Origin: Acidobacteriota bacterium | GTDB lineage: Bacteria; Acidobacteriota; Terriglobia; Acidiferrales; UBA7541 | Direction of reading: 5' to 3' | Assembly (NCBI GenBank): GCA_023481105.1 | Contig: JAMCWK010000105.1 | Coordinates: forward strand, 1-59,228 | Length of the DNA stretch: 59,228 nt | Notes under the pieces: model-generated | Told to the model about the DNA's origin: nothing | The model's input: only the letters and a program-made list of their open reading frames with translations | The model's database searches: none | Part shown: positions 17,497-24,247 of the stretch, piece by piece | Position numbering within the stretch: position 1 is the first letter of the stretch | Layout of the letters: every line of letters starts with the position of its first letter | Made by a program: the position numbers and the translations under genes

Positions 17497-17533
17497 AGGG
17501 GCGCAGCAATCCCGAAGACTCGGGAGCGCCCCT
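17497..17533. repeat. nested palindromic repeat (AGGGGCGC family)
   Basis: Outer arms AGGGGCGC and GCGCCCCT enclose inner arms TCCCGA and TCGGGA. It belongs to the same GGGGCGC...GCGCCCC series found at 20770 and inside queG (50336). It lies between moaA and nadA, both on the minus strand, so it may end the moaA transcript. Confidence 0.65.
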
Positions 17534-17542
17534 ACAAGTCGA

Positions 17543-18523
17543 TTAACCGCCAATATAGACCATAGTGCGGGAGGGCGGCACGAAATCCGACTGGTTGATG
17601 CGATGGCCTTCCTCCTTGTCGTTGACGACGGCGCGGATGGCGTCAGCGATGTTTGCGTCGGTGTGACCGTTGCGCACCATGTAACGCAAATCGTGGTCGT
17701 CTTTGCTGAACAGGCAGGTGCGCAATTTGCCGTCGGCGGTGATGCGGATGCGCGAACAGAATCCGCAAAAGGGCTGCGTCACGGAAGCAATCAGGCCAAT
17801 TTCTCCGCGGCCGTCGGCGAATCGGAACTTGCGCGCCGTCTCGCTGCGCTCGTGGGGCAGCGGCTCGAGCTTCCAGCGGGCCTCGATGCGGCGCTGGACT
17901 TCCGCGGCCGGGACGACAAGCTCGCGGGTCCAGTGGCGGTCGGCATCGAGCGGCATGAACTCGATAAAGCGCATGATGAGGTCGCGCTCGCGCGCGAATG
18001 CGGCGAAGGCTTCCACCTCGTCGTCGTTCAGGCCGCGAACGAGCACGGCATTGACTTTGACGGGGCGCAGCGGCGAATTCTGCGCGCGGTCAATGCCGGC
18101 CATGACTTTGTTGAACGAATGCGTGCGCGTGATTTTCTCGAATTTGGCCGGGTCGAGCGAATCAAGACTGATGTTGATGCGGTTCATGCCGGCGGCGACC
18201 AGGCGATCGCAATGGTCGGCGAGCAGGTGACCATTGGTGGTCATGGACAAATCGCGCACGCCGAGCGATTTCAGCCGCGCCATAAAATCCTCGACGCCCG
18301 GGCGAACCAGCGGCTCGCCGCCGGTGATGCGAATTTTGCGGATGCCGAGGCCGATCAGAATGCGCGCGATGCGCTCGAGCTCCGGCCAGGAAAGCAGCTC
18401 GTGGTCGGGCTTGTGGTTTTCGGGGTCGGCAGAACGGCAGTACACACAACGGAAGTTGCACTTGTCGGTCACCGAGATGCGCAGGTCGGTGATGGCGCGG
18501 CCGAATTGGTCAGTCAAAGACAA
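17543..18523 (-). CDS. moaA: GTP 3',8-cyclase (molybdenum cofactor synthesis)
   Basis: A radical SAM enzyme that rearranges GTP in the first step of molybdopterin synthesis. The N-terminal SAM cluster is TDKCNFRCVYC (CxxxCxxC at about 22/26/29), and GGEPLVRPG is the SAM-binding strand. The C-terminal GTP-binding cluster is FCGFCSRIRITADGKLRTC (CX2CX13C). The protein ends in the conserved GG. The open frame extends to 19132, but the family N terminus fits a TTG at 18523 (326 residues); this start lacks a strong Shine-Dalgarno and TTG 18517 is an alternative. A long structured leader precedes it. Confidence 0.92.
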   Translation of the reverse strand: MSLTDQFGRAITDLRISVTDKCNFRCVYCRSADPENHKPDHELLSWPELERIARILIGLGIRKIRITGGEPLVRPGVEDFMARLKSLGVRDLSMTTNGHLLADHCDRLVAAGMNRINISLDSLDPAKFEKITRTHSFNKVMAGIDRAQNSPLRPVKVNAVLVRGLNDDEVEAFAAFARERDLIMRFIEFMPLDADRHWTRELVVPAAEVQRRIEARWKLEPLPHERSETARKFRFADGRGEIGLIASVTQPFCGFCSRIRITADGKLRTCLFSKDDHDLRYMVRNGHTDANIADAIRAVVNDKEEGHRINQSDFVPPSRTMVYIGG

Positions 18524-18545
18524 GTTGCAGAGTTCCAGAGTTTCA

Positions 18546-18589
18546 GAGAGATCCTTCGTCCCGCAAGAACTGCGAGCCTCAGGATGACA
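18546..18589 (+). repeat. palindromic repeat, GAGAGATCCTTCG family (diverged loop)
   Basis: It shares GAGAGATCCTTCGTCCCG on the left and CTCAGGATGACA on the right with the copies near 6819 and 55803, but the stem centre has decayed. It lies directly upstream of moaA. Confidence 0.6.
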
Positions 18590-18599
18590 ACCAAAAACA

Positions 18600-18815
18600 G
18601 GAACGCCCAAAACCGGGTTGGATTTGGGCGATGCCTTCGGCCCCGAAACATCGAGGCAGTAGGCTTCTCCTTTCCAACCTAGGGAGGTCCCGGCGTTTCC
18701 ACCCGAACCCTCACCCGCTCCGCTCAATGAGCGGGGCGCGACGGGATCGCCCCCGGGCCGTGGGATTTCTCTCCGGTAGGCCCCGGGGGTCGGAGAAATC
18801 AGCTTCAATCTTACG
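18600..18815 (-). promoter_or_regulatory. candidate structured leader of moaA, possibly a Moco-type riboswitch
   Basis: On the moaA sense strand this GC-rich segment can fold extensively. There is a helix of CCCCCGGGGCC with GGCCCGGGGG, a hairpin CCGCTC-ATT-GAGCGG, and a short helix GGUG/CGCC closed by a GAAA tetraloop. Molybdenum-cofactor riboswitches commonly precede moa genes and include a GNRA tetraloop with a receptor. I could not verify the conserved core, so the riboswitch identity is a hypothesis; the long complementary arms are seen directly. Confidence 0.35.
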
Positions 18816-18899
18816 CCGGTGAATGTGGACAGGCAAGCACGACCAGCGACCCTGTCACGTGCTACCTGCGACCTGCCTTTATGGTAAAGTTTCGCGGCG

Positions 18900-20066
18900 A
18901 TGCGCGTCTTTGTGTTGGGAGCGGGGGCGACAGGGTCGCTGCTGGCGCAATTACTGGCGCGGCAGGGACACACCGTGGTGTGCGGCGACCGCGATGCAGC
19001 GCGCGCGCGGCGCTTCCTAGGGAAAAAGTCCGCCATTCGGGTGGTGGAAGTGAACGCGCGGAACCTGTGGGGCATCGTGAAGGCCGCGCGGCGCAGCCAA
19101 CTGCTGGTGAACGCCTCGCCGGCGGTGTTCAACGAAATCGTGCTGCGAGCGGCACTGCGCCTGCGCTGCCACTATTTCGACATGTCCTCGCATTTGACAC
19201 GCAATCCTTTCAAGGCCGAGCAGCTCCGTTATGCGAAGCGCTTTGAAGCCAAAAATCGAGCGGCAGTGATCAACGCGGGCGCGGCGCCGGGACTAACGAA
19301 TCTGCTGGTGGCGCGCAGCGCGGAGATGCTCGACGCGGTCGAAGCCGTGCACATCCGCCTCTACGAAAGCACGGAGAGCGACGACCCGATTTCGCAGTGG
19401 TCGGCGGAGGCGTCGTTCGACGAAGCGGTGTCGCGGCCGCGGGTGTACCGCGCGGGGCGGTTTCATCTGGGCAAACGGTTTGACGAGCGCGAGCGCTTCC
19501 GGTTTCCGGAGCCCGTCGGCGAAGCGGGCGTAGTGCTGGCGGCGCAGGACGAAGTCGCCACGCTGCCGCACTTCATTCCCATGCGCGAGATGGACGTGAA
19601 GATCGGCGGGAACGAGATTGACCGGCTGCGACGGTGGTACCGGCAGGGAAAGCTCTCGAAGTCGCGGGGACTGGTGAGGAAGCAGTTTCCGAAGACCGTT
19701 TCGCCACGCACGGTGGCGCGCATGATCCGGCGCGGCGTGTTACAAAATGCGCGGTTTGCTGCGGCGGTACTGGTGCGCGGGGTGAAAAAAGAGCAGCCGA
19801 TGCTGATCCGTTGGGACGTGGAGTTTCCGTCGCTCTACCTGATTCGCCGGCGGGGAATGGCTTCGACGCCGGTGGCGTGGGCCACGGCGCACCTGGCGTC
19901 GCTGTTTGTGAAACATTTTCCACGCGACGCGGCGGGTGTGTTCCCGCCGGAAACACTGTCGGCGGAAATCCGGCAGAAGATTCTAGCGGATGCGAAGTCG
20001 CGCGAAATGCGCGTGCTAATGAAAGTGACCAAGCTGAAGAAGTCGGAGGAGGACGAGGAGTTTTAA
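18900..20066 (+). CDS. saccharopine dehydrogenase-like NAD(P)-binding protein
   Basis: A 388-residue protein starting with a Rossmann fold, MRVFVLGAGATGSLLAQLLA (GxGxxG). NASPAVFNEIVLRAAL and CHYFDMSSHL are typical of saccharopine/homospermidine dehydrogenase-type proteins, and AAVINAGAAPGLTNLLVA matches the family's second conserved block. The specific substrate is unknown; family members act in lysine metabolism, polyamine synthesis or lipid reduction. No ribosome binding site is seen. TATGGT at about 18880 could be a -10 box, giving an almost leaderless message. The neighbouring genes give no clear pathway. Confidence 0.75.
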   Translation: MRVFVLGAGATGSLLAQLLARQGHTVVCGDRDAARARRFLGKKSAIRVVEVNARNLWGIVKAARRSQLLVNASPAVFNEIVLRAALRLRCHYFDMSSHLTRNPFKAEQLRYAKRFEAKNRAAVINAGAAPGLTNLLVARSAEMLDAVEAVHIRLYESTESDDPISQWSAEASFDEAVSRPRVYRAGRFHLGKRFDERERFRFPEPVGEAGVVLAAQDEVATLPHFIPMREMDVKIGGNEIDRLRRWYRQGKLSKSRGLVRKQFPKTVSPRTVARMIRRGVLQNARFAAAVLVRGVKKEQPMLIRWDVEFPSLYLIRRRGMASTPVAWATAHLASLFVKHFPRDAAGVFPPETLSAEIRQKILADAKSREMRVLMKVTKLKKSEEDEEF

Positions 20067-20157
20067 GAAAAGGGTGTAGGGTCTTGGGTGTAGAAAGAAA
20101 ACAGCAGCACGCTCAACGTAAGCACAAATTCCCGCCGCGCCAAGCGGGAGTCCCACC

Positions 20158-20736
20158 ATGACGGAAATTCCAGAGCGAAAAGCAGGATGGATGATGGTGT
20201 ATCCCGGGCGCGGGTGGCGGAAGCAGTTCATGAAAATGCCGCTGCGCTACTGGCGCATGGGGCTGGGCCCGCTGCTGCAACGATGGTTTGTAGTGTTGAC
20301 GACGACCGGGCGCGTAAGCAAGCAGCCGCGTCACACCATGCTGGAATATTCGGTGATGGACGGAAAAACGTATCTCGGCAGCGGATGGGGCGAGCGCCCC
20401 GACTGGTGCAAAAACATCGCGGTGGACCCACGCGTGACGCTGCAGTCGAGCAGCGGAACGATGAGTGCGATGGCGCGGCGCGTGACCGATGACGAAGAAA
20501 TGGCGCGGCTGTATCACGTCGCCAAGGCGCGGAAAAGCCCGGTGTGGAAAGAATACCTGGAGTCTTTGGGGATTGAGGATACTGTTGAGGATTACGTCGC
20601 GAAAAAAGACCGGCTGGTGATTTTTCGGCTGGATCCCACGAGCGAGAAGACGCCCGCGCCGATGAAGGCGGATTTAGTGTGGGTGTGGGTCGTGATTGCA
20701 ATCGTAGTTTGGATGATTTGGCGGTTGGTGAGGTGA
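20158..20736 (+). CDS. nitroreductase/deazaflavin-dependent oxidoreductase family protein
   Basis: A 192-residue protein with the split-barrel core of the Ddn/PNPOx-like family: FVVLTTTGRVSKQPRHTMLE, then YLGSGWGERPDWCKNI (the GxxxxPxWxxNl signature) and DPRVTLQ. A hydrophobic C-terminal helix (VWVWVVIAIVVWMIWRLV) is an extra and should anchor it to the membrane. Family members use F420 or FMN; which cofactor applies here cannot be told. GGGAG lies 7 nt upstream of the ATG. Confidence 0.75.
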   Translation: MTEIPERKAGWMMVYPGRGWRKQFMKMPLRYWRMGLGPLLQRWFVVLTTTGRVSKQPRHTMLEYSVMDGKTYLGSGWGERPDWCKNIAVDPRVTLQSSSGTMSAMARRVTDDEEMARLYHVAKARKSPVWKEYLESLGIEDTVEDYVAKKDRLVIFRLDPTSEKTPAPMKADLVWVWVVIAIVVWMIWRLVR

Positions 20737-20769
20737 AAGGCGCTTGAAGGTCGGAAGTCGGAACGTTGC

Positions 20770-20793
20770 AGGGGCGCACAGAGCGTGCCCCTA
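20770..20793. repeat. palindromic repeat (AGGGGCGC family)
   Basis: AGGGGCGCAC and GTGCCCCT form a hairpin with a short loop. It lies in the convergent gap between the reductase (+) and the methyltransferase (-) and may serve as a terminator for either. Confidence 0.6.
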
Positions 20794-20805
20794 CGGAAGA
20801 AACCG

Positions 20806-20824
20806 CACAGGCTGGAAGCCTGTG
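20806..20824. repeat. palindromic repeat (ACAGGCT family)
   Basis: CACAGGCT and AGCCTGTG form a perfect 8-bp stem with a 3-nt loop. On the minus strand it is preceded by GTAGGTAG, which contains the methyltransferase stop codon 5 nt away. It is related to the copies at 22080 and 26469. Confidence 0.65.
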
Positions 20825-20828
20825 CTAC

Positions 20829-21917
20829 CTACGGGCGGGCTTCGTAAATCAAATTGAAGGGCGTTTCGATGGCGCGGCGGAAGCGCGAAAAGCCGCCCTT
20901 GGTGACCACGTCGCGCATGCGCGATTCACCGGCCTGCGCGCCAAGGGCCGCACCCACTTCTTGCGAAAGCGAAGCGGGCGTACAGAGCAGCGTGGAGGCG
21001 CTGTAGTACACACGGCCGACGGGGTTGAGATTGTCTTCGACTTTGTCGTGGGCGAACGGCTCGACAATCATCCACGTGCCGTCGCTGGCCATGGACTGGC
21101 GCACGTGCGCGGAAGCGCCGACGGGATCGCCCATGTCGTGCAGGCAGTCGAAGAACGTAATGAAGTCGTAGTTCTTGCCCGGAAAGTTCTTGGCCATGGC
21201 CACATCGAACTTCACGCGTCCGGCCATGCCCGCTTCACCGGCACGCTGTCGAGCCAATTCGATGGAGCCGCCGTGGTAATCGAAGCCGATAAACTCGGAA
21301 TTGGGGAAGGCCTGGGCCATCAAAATAGTGGAAGCGCCGAGGCCGCAGCCGATGTCCGCCACGCGCGCGCCGCGGCGAAGTTTTTCCTCCACGCCATCCA
21401 ACGCGGGAATCCACGACTTGACCAGATTAGCGGCGTAGCCCGGACGAAAAAAGCGCTCGGTGCCAACGAACAGTTCGGGGTCGTGCTCGTGCCAGCCGAT
21501 GCCTTTGCCGGTGCGGAAGGCTTCGACCAAGCGCGGCGCCGCCTTGACGGCGGCGAGGGCGAGTTGAAAAGCGCCGGGGAGAAATGCGGGACTCGACTCG
21601 TCGGCCATGGTGAAGGCTTGCAGCGCGTCGAGCGAGTAGCGGCCGGTTGCGGCGTCGTAGGTGACGTATCCGCCGGCGGCCTGCGAGCCAAGCCACTCGC
21701 GGACGTAGCGTTCGTGCGTGCCAGTGCGCTGGGCGAGTTCGGCCGGAGTCTGCGGGCCGCCCGCCGCGAGGCCTTTGTAGAGGCCAAGCTTGTCGCCAAT
21801 CAGCACCAGGGCGGCGTGGAAGGTGGCGCCGAAGTCCACCAGCGCCTTGCCGACAAATTGATTGAGCTGGTCCGGATCAATGGCAGCGGCGGGTTTCGTT
21901 GCGGGTTGCGAACTCAT
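20829..21917 (-). CDS. class I SAM-dependent methyltransferase with N-terminal winged-helix dimerisation domain
   Basis: A 362-residue enzyme. Residues 15-90 resemble a winged-helix domain of the O-methyltransferase type (LGLYKGLAAGGPQTPAELAQ, then THERYVREWL). The catalytic domain has VADIGCGLGASTILMAQAFP as motif I, FIGFDYHGGSI as motif II and FITFFDCLHDMGDP as motif IV. Similar proteins methylate small molecules or lipids; the substrate is unknown. GGAGGG precedes the ATG closely. The stop codon lies inside the flank of a palindromic repeat, so the C terminus may have been reset by that element. Confidence 0.8.
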   Translation of the reverse strand: MSSQPATKPAAAIDPDQLNQFVGKALVDFGATFHAALVLIGDKLGLYKGLAAGGPQTPAELAQRTGTHERYVREWLGSQAAGGYVTYDAATGRYSLDALQAFTMADESSPAFLPGAFQLALAAVKAAPRLVEAFRTGKGIGWHEHDPELFVGTERFFRPGYAANLVKSWIPALDGVEEKLRRGARVADIGCGLGASTILMAQAFPNSEFIGFDYHGGSIELARQRAGEAGMAGRVKFDVAMAKNFPGKNYDFITFFDCLHDMGDPVGASAHVRQSMASDGTWMIVEPFAHDKVEDNLNPVGRVYYSASTLLCTPASLSQEVGAALGAQAGESRMRDVVTKGGFSRFRRAIETPFNLIYEARP

Positions 21918-22079
21918 GCGTCCCTCCGGATAGAGTTGTGGTTAAGTCCTTAGAATCATTCCAAAAGAATGAATGAGCCGATTGTACGCTGTGCGCGTGT
22001 GAGAGGCAAGCGAAGGCGAGGGGACGTAGAGAAGAAAAACCCACAAATGCAAGACGCCGGCGATTCGACAAAATCCAAG

Positions 22080-22103
22080 AGGACAGGCTGGAAAGCCTGT
22101 CCT
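22080..22103. repeat. palindromic repeat (AGGACAGGCT family) overlapping a stop codon
   Basis: AGGACAGGCT and AGCCTGTCCT form a perfect 10-bp stem with a 4-nt loop. On the minus strand the element reads GTAGGACAGG, and its TAG is the stop codon of the phosphofructokinase gene (22102-22104). It could act as a transcription terminator. Confidence 0.75.
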
Positions 22104-23286
22104 ACGACGAATGCTCGGCAGAAAGGAACATGGGGGAATTGAGTTTGCCGGAATAGAGCGGGCGGAAACGTTCGCGACTATAGAGGCGCTCGACGTCCAC
22201 ACGGCGTGGGCCAGCTTTGGGGTCGGGGAGCGGCGCGTGCGTGTACTTGCCGTCCTGGATGGCCACCATGCGGCCGGAGATGCCGTCGCGGACGAGATCC
22301 ATGGCAATGTTGGCGAATGTAATGGCCACCATATGGTCGAGCGAATCAGCTTCGCCGCTGCGCAAATCGTAGGTCAGGTCGCTGGCCATGGTGTCTTCGC
22401 CCGTGCGCTGCTTGATCTCCTCGGCGAGCGCGTGGCCGATGTCGGCTTTCTTCTTGTGACCGTAGGCGTCGGCTTCGCCGAATTCGGCCACCTTCTGCCC
22501 TTTCCACACCGCGCCTTCGGAAGCGATGACGAAGGAATAGCTGCTGGGATTATTGCGCTTGTCTTCGGTGAGCAAGGCGACGAGCGCATCGAGATCGAAT
22601 TCCACTTCCGGGAGTACGCAGCGCGCCGAAGTGACAAAGGCAGCGTAGAGCGCGGTAAATCCGGAGTCGCGGCCGAAAATGCGGAAGGCGCCAATACGTT
22701 CGTGCGAGCCCATGGTGCTGCGCTGGCGGTTTATGAGTTCTTTGGCGCGCGTGATGGCGGTGGAGAAGCCGATGCAGTACTCGGTGCCATGGACGTCGTT
22801 GTCCATCGTCTTGGGCACGGCAATCAGCGGCACGCCGTGGTCCACCAAAACTTGCGCGTAGCTGAGCGTGTCGTCGCCACCGATGGGGATGAGGTAATCG
22901 AGTCCGAGATGAGCGATGTTTTCGAGCACGATGGGCGTGAAATCAAAATAGTTTTCGTCCACGCGCAGCTTGGCGAGGCGCTCGGCCGTGACGTGCGCGG
23001 GCGTCTTGCCCTTGCGGATGCGCACGGGATTGGTGCGCGAAGTGTGCAGCACGGTGCCGCCGCTGCGGTCAATGCCGCGTGTATTGATGCGGTCGAGCGG
23101 GCGCACGTAGTCCGGATTCATCTCCGCGCCGGGCTTCATGTGCGTCAAGCCCTCCCAGCCGCGGCGAATGCCGACCACTTCGAAGCCGAGCTCTGTGGAC
23201 TTGTAAACGACCGACTTGATGACGGAGTTGAGGCCGGGAACGTCGCCACCCCCGGTGAGTATGCCGATACGGCGAACCTTGGACAT
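22102..23286 (-). CDS. 6-phosphofructokinase with pyrophosphate-type active-site motifs
   Basis: A 394-residue PfkA-superfamily protein. GILTGGGDVPGLNSVI is the N-terminal loop. IPIGGDDTLSYA (136-140 GGDDT) replaces the GGDGS of ATP-dependent enzymes, and PKTMDND (158-164) has the Lys of pyrophosphate-dependent enzymes instead of the Gly of ATP enzymes. MGSHERIGAFRIFGRDSG is the sugar-phosphate region. Asp162 should be the catalytic base. From these residues I infer use of pyrophosphate as phosphoryl donor, which would make the step reversible. The ATG at 23286 has GAGG 9 nt upstream. The stop codon lies within a palindromic repeat. Confidence 0.88.
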   Translation of the reverse strand: MSKVRRIGILTGGGDVPGLNSVIKSVVYKSTELGFEVVGIRRGWEGLTHMKPGAEMNPDYVRPLDRINTRGIDRSGGTVLHTSRTNPVRIRKGKTPAHVTAERLAKLRVDENYFDFTPIVLENIAHLGLDYLIPIGGDDTLSYAQVLVDHGVPLIAVPKTMDNDVHGTEYCIGFSTAITRAKELINRQRSTMGSHERIGAFRIFGRDSGFTALYAAFVTSARCVLPEVEFDLDALVALLTEDKRNNPSSYSFVIASEGAVWKGQKVAEFGEADAYGHKKKADIGHALAEEIKQRTGEDTMASDLTYDLRSGEADSLDHMVAITFANIAMDLVRDGISGRMVAIQDGKYTHAPLPDPKAGPRRVDVERLYSRERFRPLYSGKLNSPMFLSAEHSS

Positions 23287-23370
23287 GAGCAAGACCTCTA
23301 CAGGCGCAACGATTTATTGTAACAAAGGAGAGTAGTGGGCGCAGGAAAGAGAAATCAGAATTCAGAAAAA

Positions 23371-23883
23371 CTACTTGGCGGGATCTTCTTGCTCCGGGAC
23401 GCCAAGGGCCTGAATCTGAATGGAGCGCTCACGCGGACCGTCCAGCTCAGCCAGGATCACCGACTGCCAGCCGCCCAAGGCAAGCTGGCCGTTGCGCACG
23501 GGCAGGGAAAGCGTGTGTCCGAGGAGCATGGCACGCAGATGGGAGTCGGCATTCTTGCGCGCGCACTCGGAAATCTTCGGATCGTTGTGGCGCCAGTAGT
23601 CGAAGCGGCTGACGATTTTTTCGAGGAAGGACTTCATGTCGTCGAGCAGGGCCTGCTGGAATTCGTTAATGAAAAGGGCGGTGGTCGTATGCAGCGACTG
23701 CACGATGAGGAAGCCGGCCTTGATGCCGTTCTTCTTGATGAGGTCGTTGAGGTCGCGGGTGATGTTGATGAGTTCGAGGCGCTCGCGGGTGGTGTACATC
23801 AGCGTTTCGAGGCAGAGCTGGAGCGCGGCCGTGGGACGCACTTCCGGCGTCAAAACGGGCGATTTTGCGGGCGCGCTGCTCAT
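23371..23883 (-). CDS. YjbQ/UPF0047 family protein
   Basis: A 170-residue protein matching the YjbQ (secondary thiamine-phosphate synthase) family. LINITRDLNDLIKKNGIKAG is followed by the conserved QSLHTTTALFINE, then HLRAMLLGHTLSLPVRNGQL and LGGWQSVILAELDG. The family has a compact fold with conserved His/Glu/Asp that can replace ThiE weakly in vivo; the true role is uncertain. The first 27 residues are an unconserved extension. GGGAGGAGC lies upstream of the ATG at slightly long spacing. Confidence 0.88.
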   Translation of the reverse strand: MSSAPAKSPVLTPEVRPTAALQLCLETLMYTTRERLELINITRDLNDLIKKNGIKAGFLIVQSLHTTTALFINEFQQALLDDMKSFLEKIVSRFDYWRHNDPKISECARKNADSHLRAMLLGHTLSLPVRNGQLALGGWQSVILAELDGPRERSIQIQALGVPEQEDPAK

Positions 23884-24056
23884 ATCGTGCTCCTCCCGGA
23901 GAGCGGGTCATGCAACGGAAGGTCAATTATAGGCCGCGAAAGAGCGGACGTCCAATGCAAAATTCAAGGGATGTGTATTGATCTTTCCAGATCATTCATC
24001 GGGAATGAAAAGCAAAAATCGAAAAAATCGGACGCTGGGGCGCTGCGGACAGCAAT

Positions 24057-24245
24057 TCAGCAGCAGCGGGAGACGGAGGAATAGCGGCGGCGGAGAGAAT
24101 CGAGAAAGAACTCTTCACGGGACATGACGGGCAAGGCAGCGGTGCGGCAGGAGCGCATATAGTTTTCGTAGGCGGCATCGCCGAGGACCTGGCGAAACCA
24201 CCACAGCAGAAACCGGAAATTTGAAATTAGAGATTTTAAGTGCAA
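24057..24245 (-). CDS. ybdD: YbdD/YjiX-family small protein, partner of CstA
   Basis: A 62-residue protein. FLLWWFRQVLGDAAYENYM and PVMSREEFFLDSLRRRY match the YbdD/YjiX family, and the protein ends in the family's terminal CC. It begins 2 nt after the cstA stop at a TTG (24245) preceded by AAGGAG at 7-nt spacing. In enterobacteria such proteins are encoded just downstream of CstA/BtsT pyruvate transporters and are needed for full transport. The longer open frame reaching 24332 is inside cstA and is not used. Confidence 0.85.
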   Translation of the reverse strand: MHLKSLISNFRFLLWWFRQVLGDAAYENYMRSCRTAALPVMSREEFFLDSLRRRYSSVSRCC

Positions 24246-24247
24246 GT

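Noticed and set aside
18524-19132. An N-terminal extension of moaA of about 200 residues
   Set aside because: The extension is unlike any MoaA, runs through repeat and structured leader sequence and overlaps the divergent gene; the family N terminus fits 18523.
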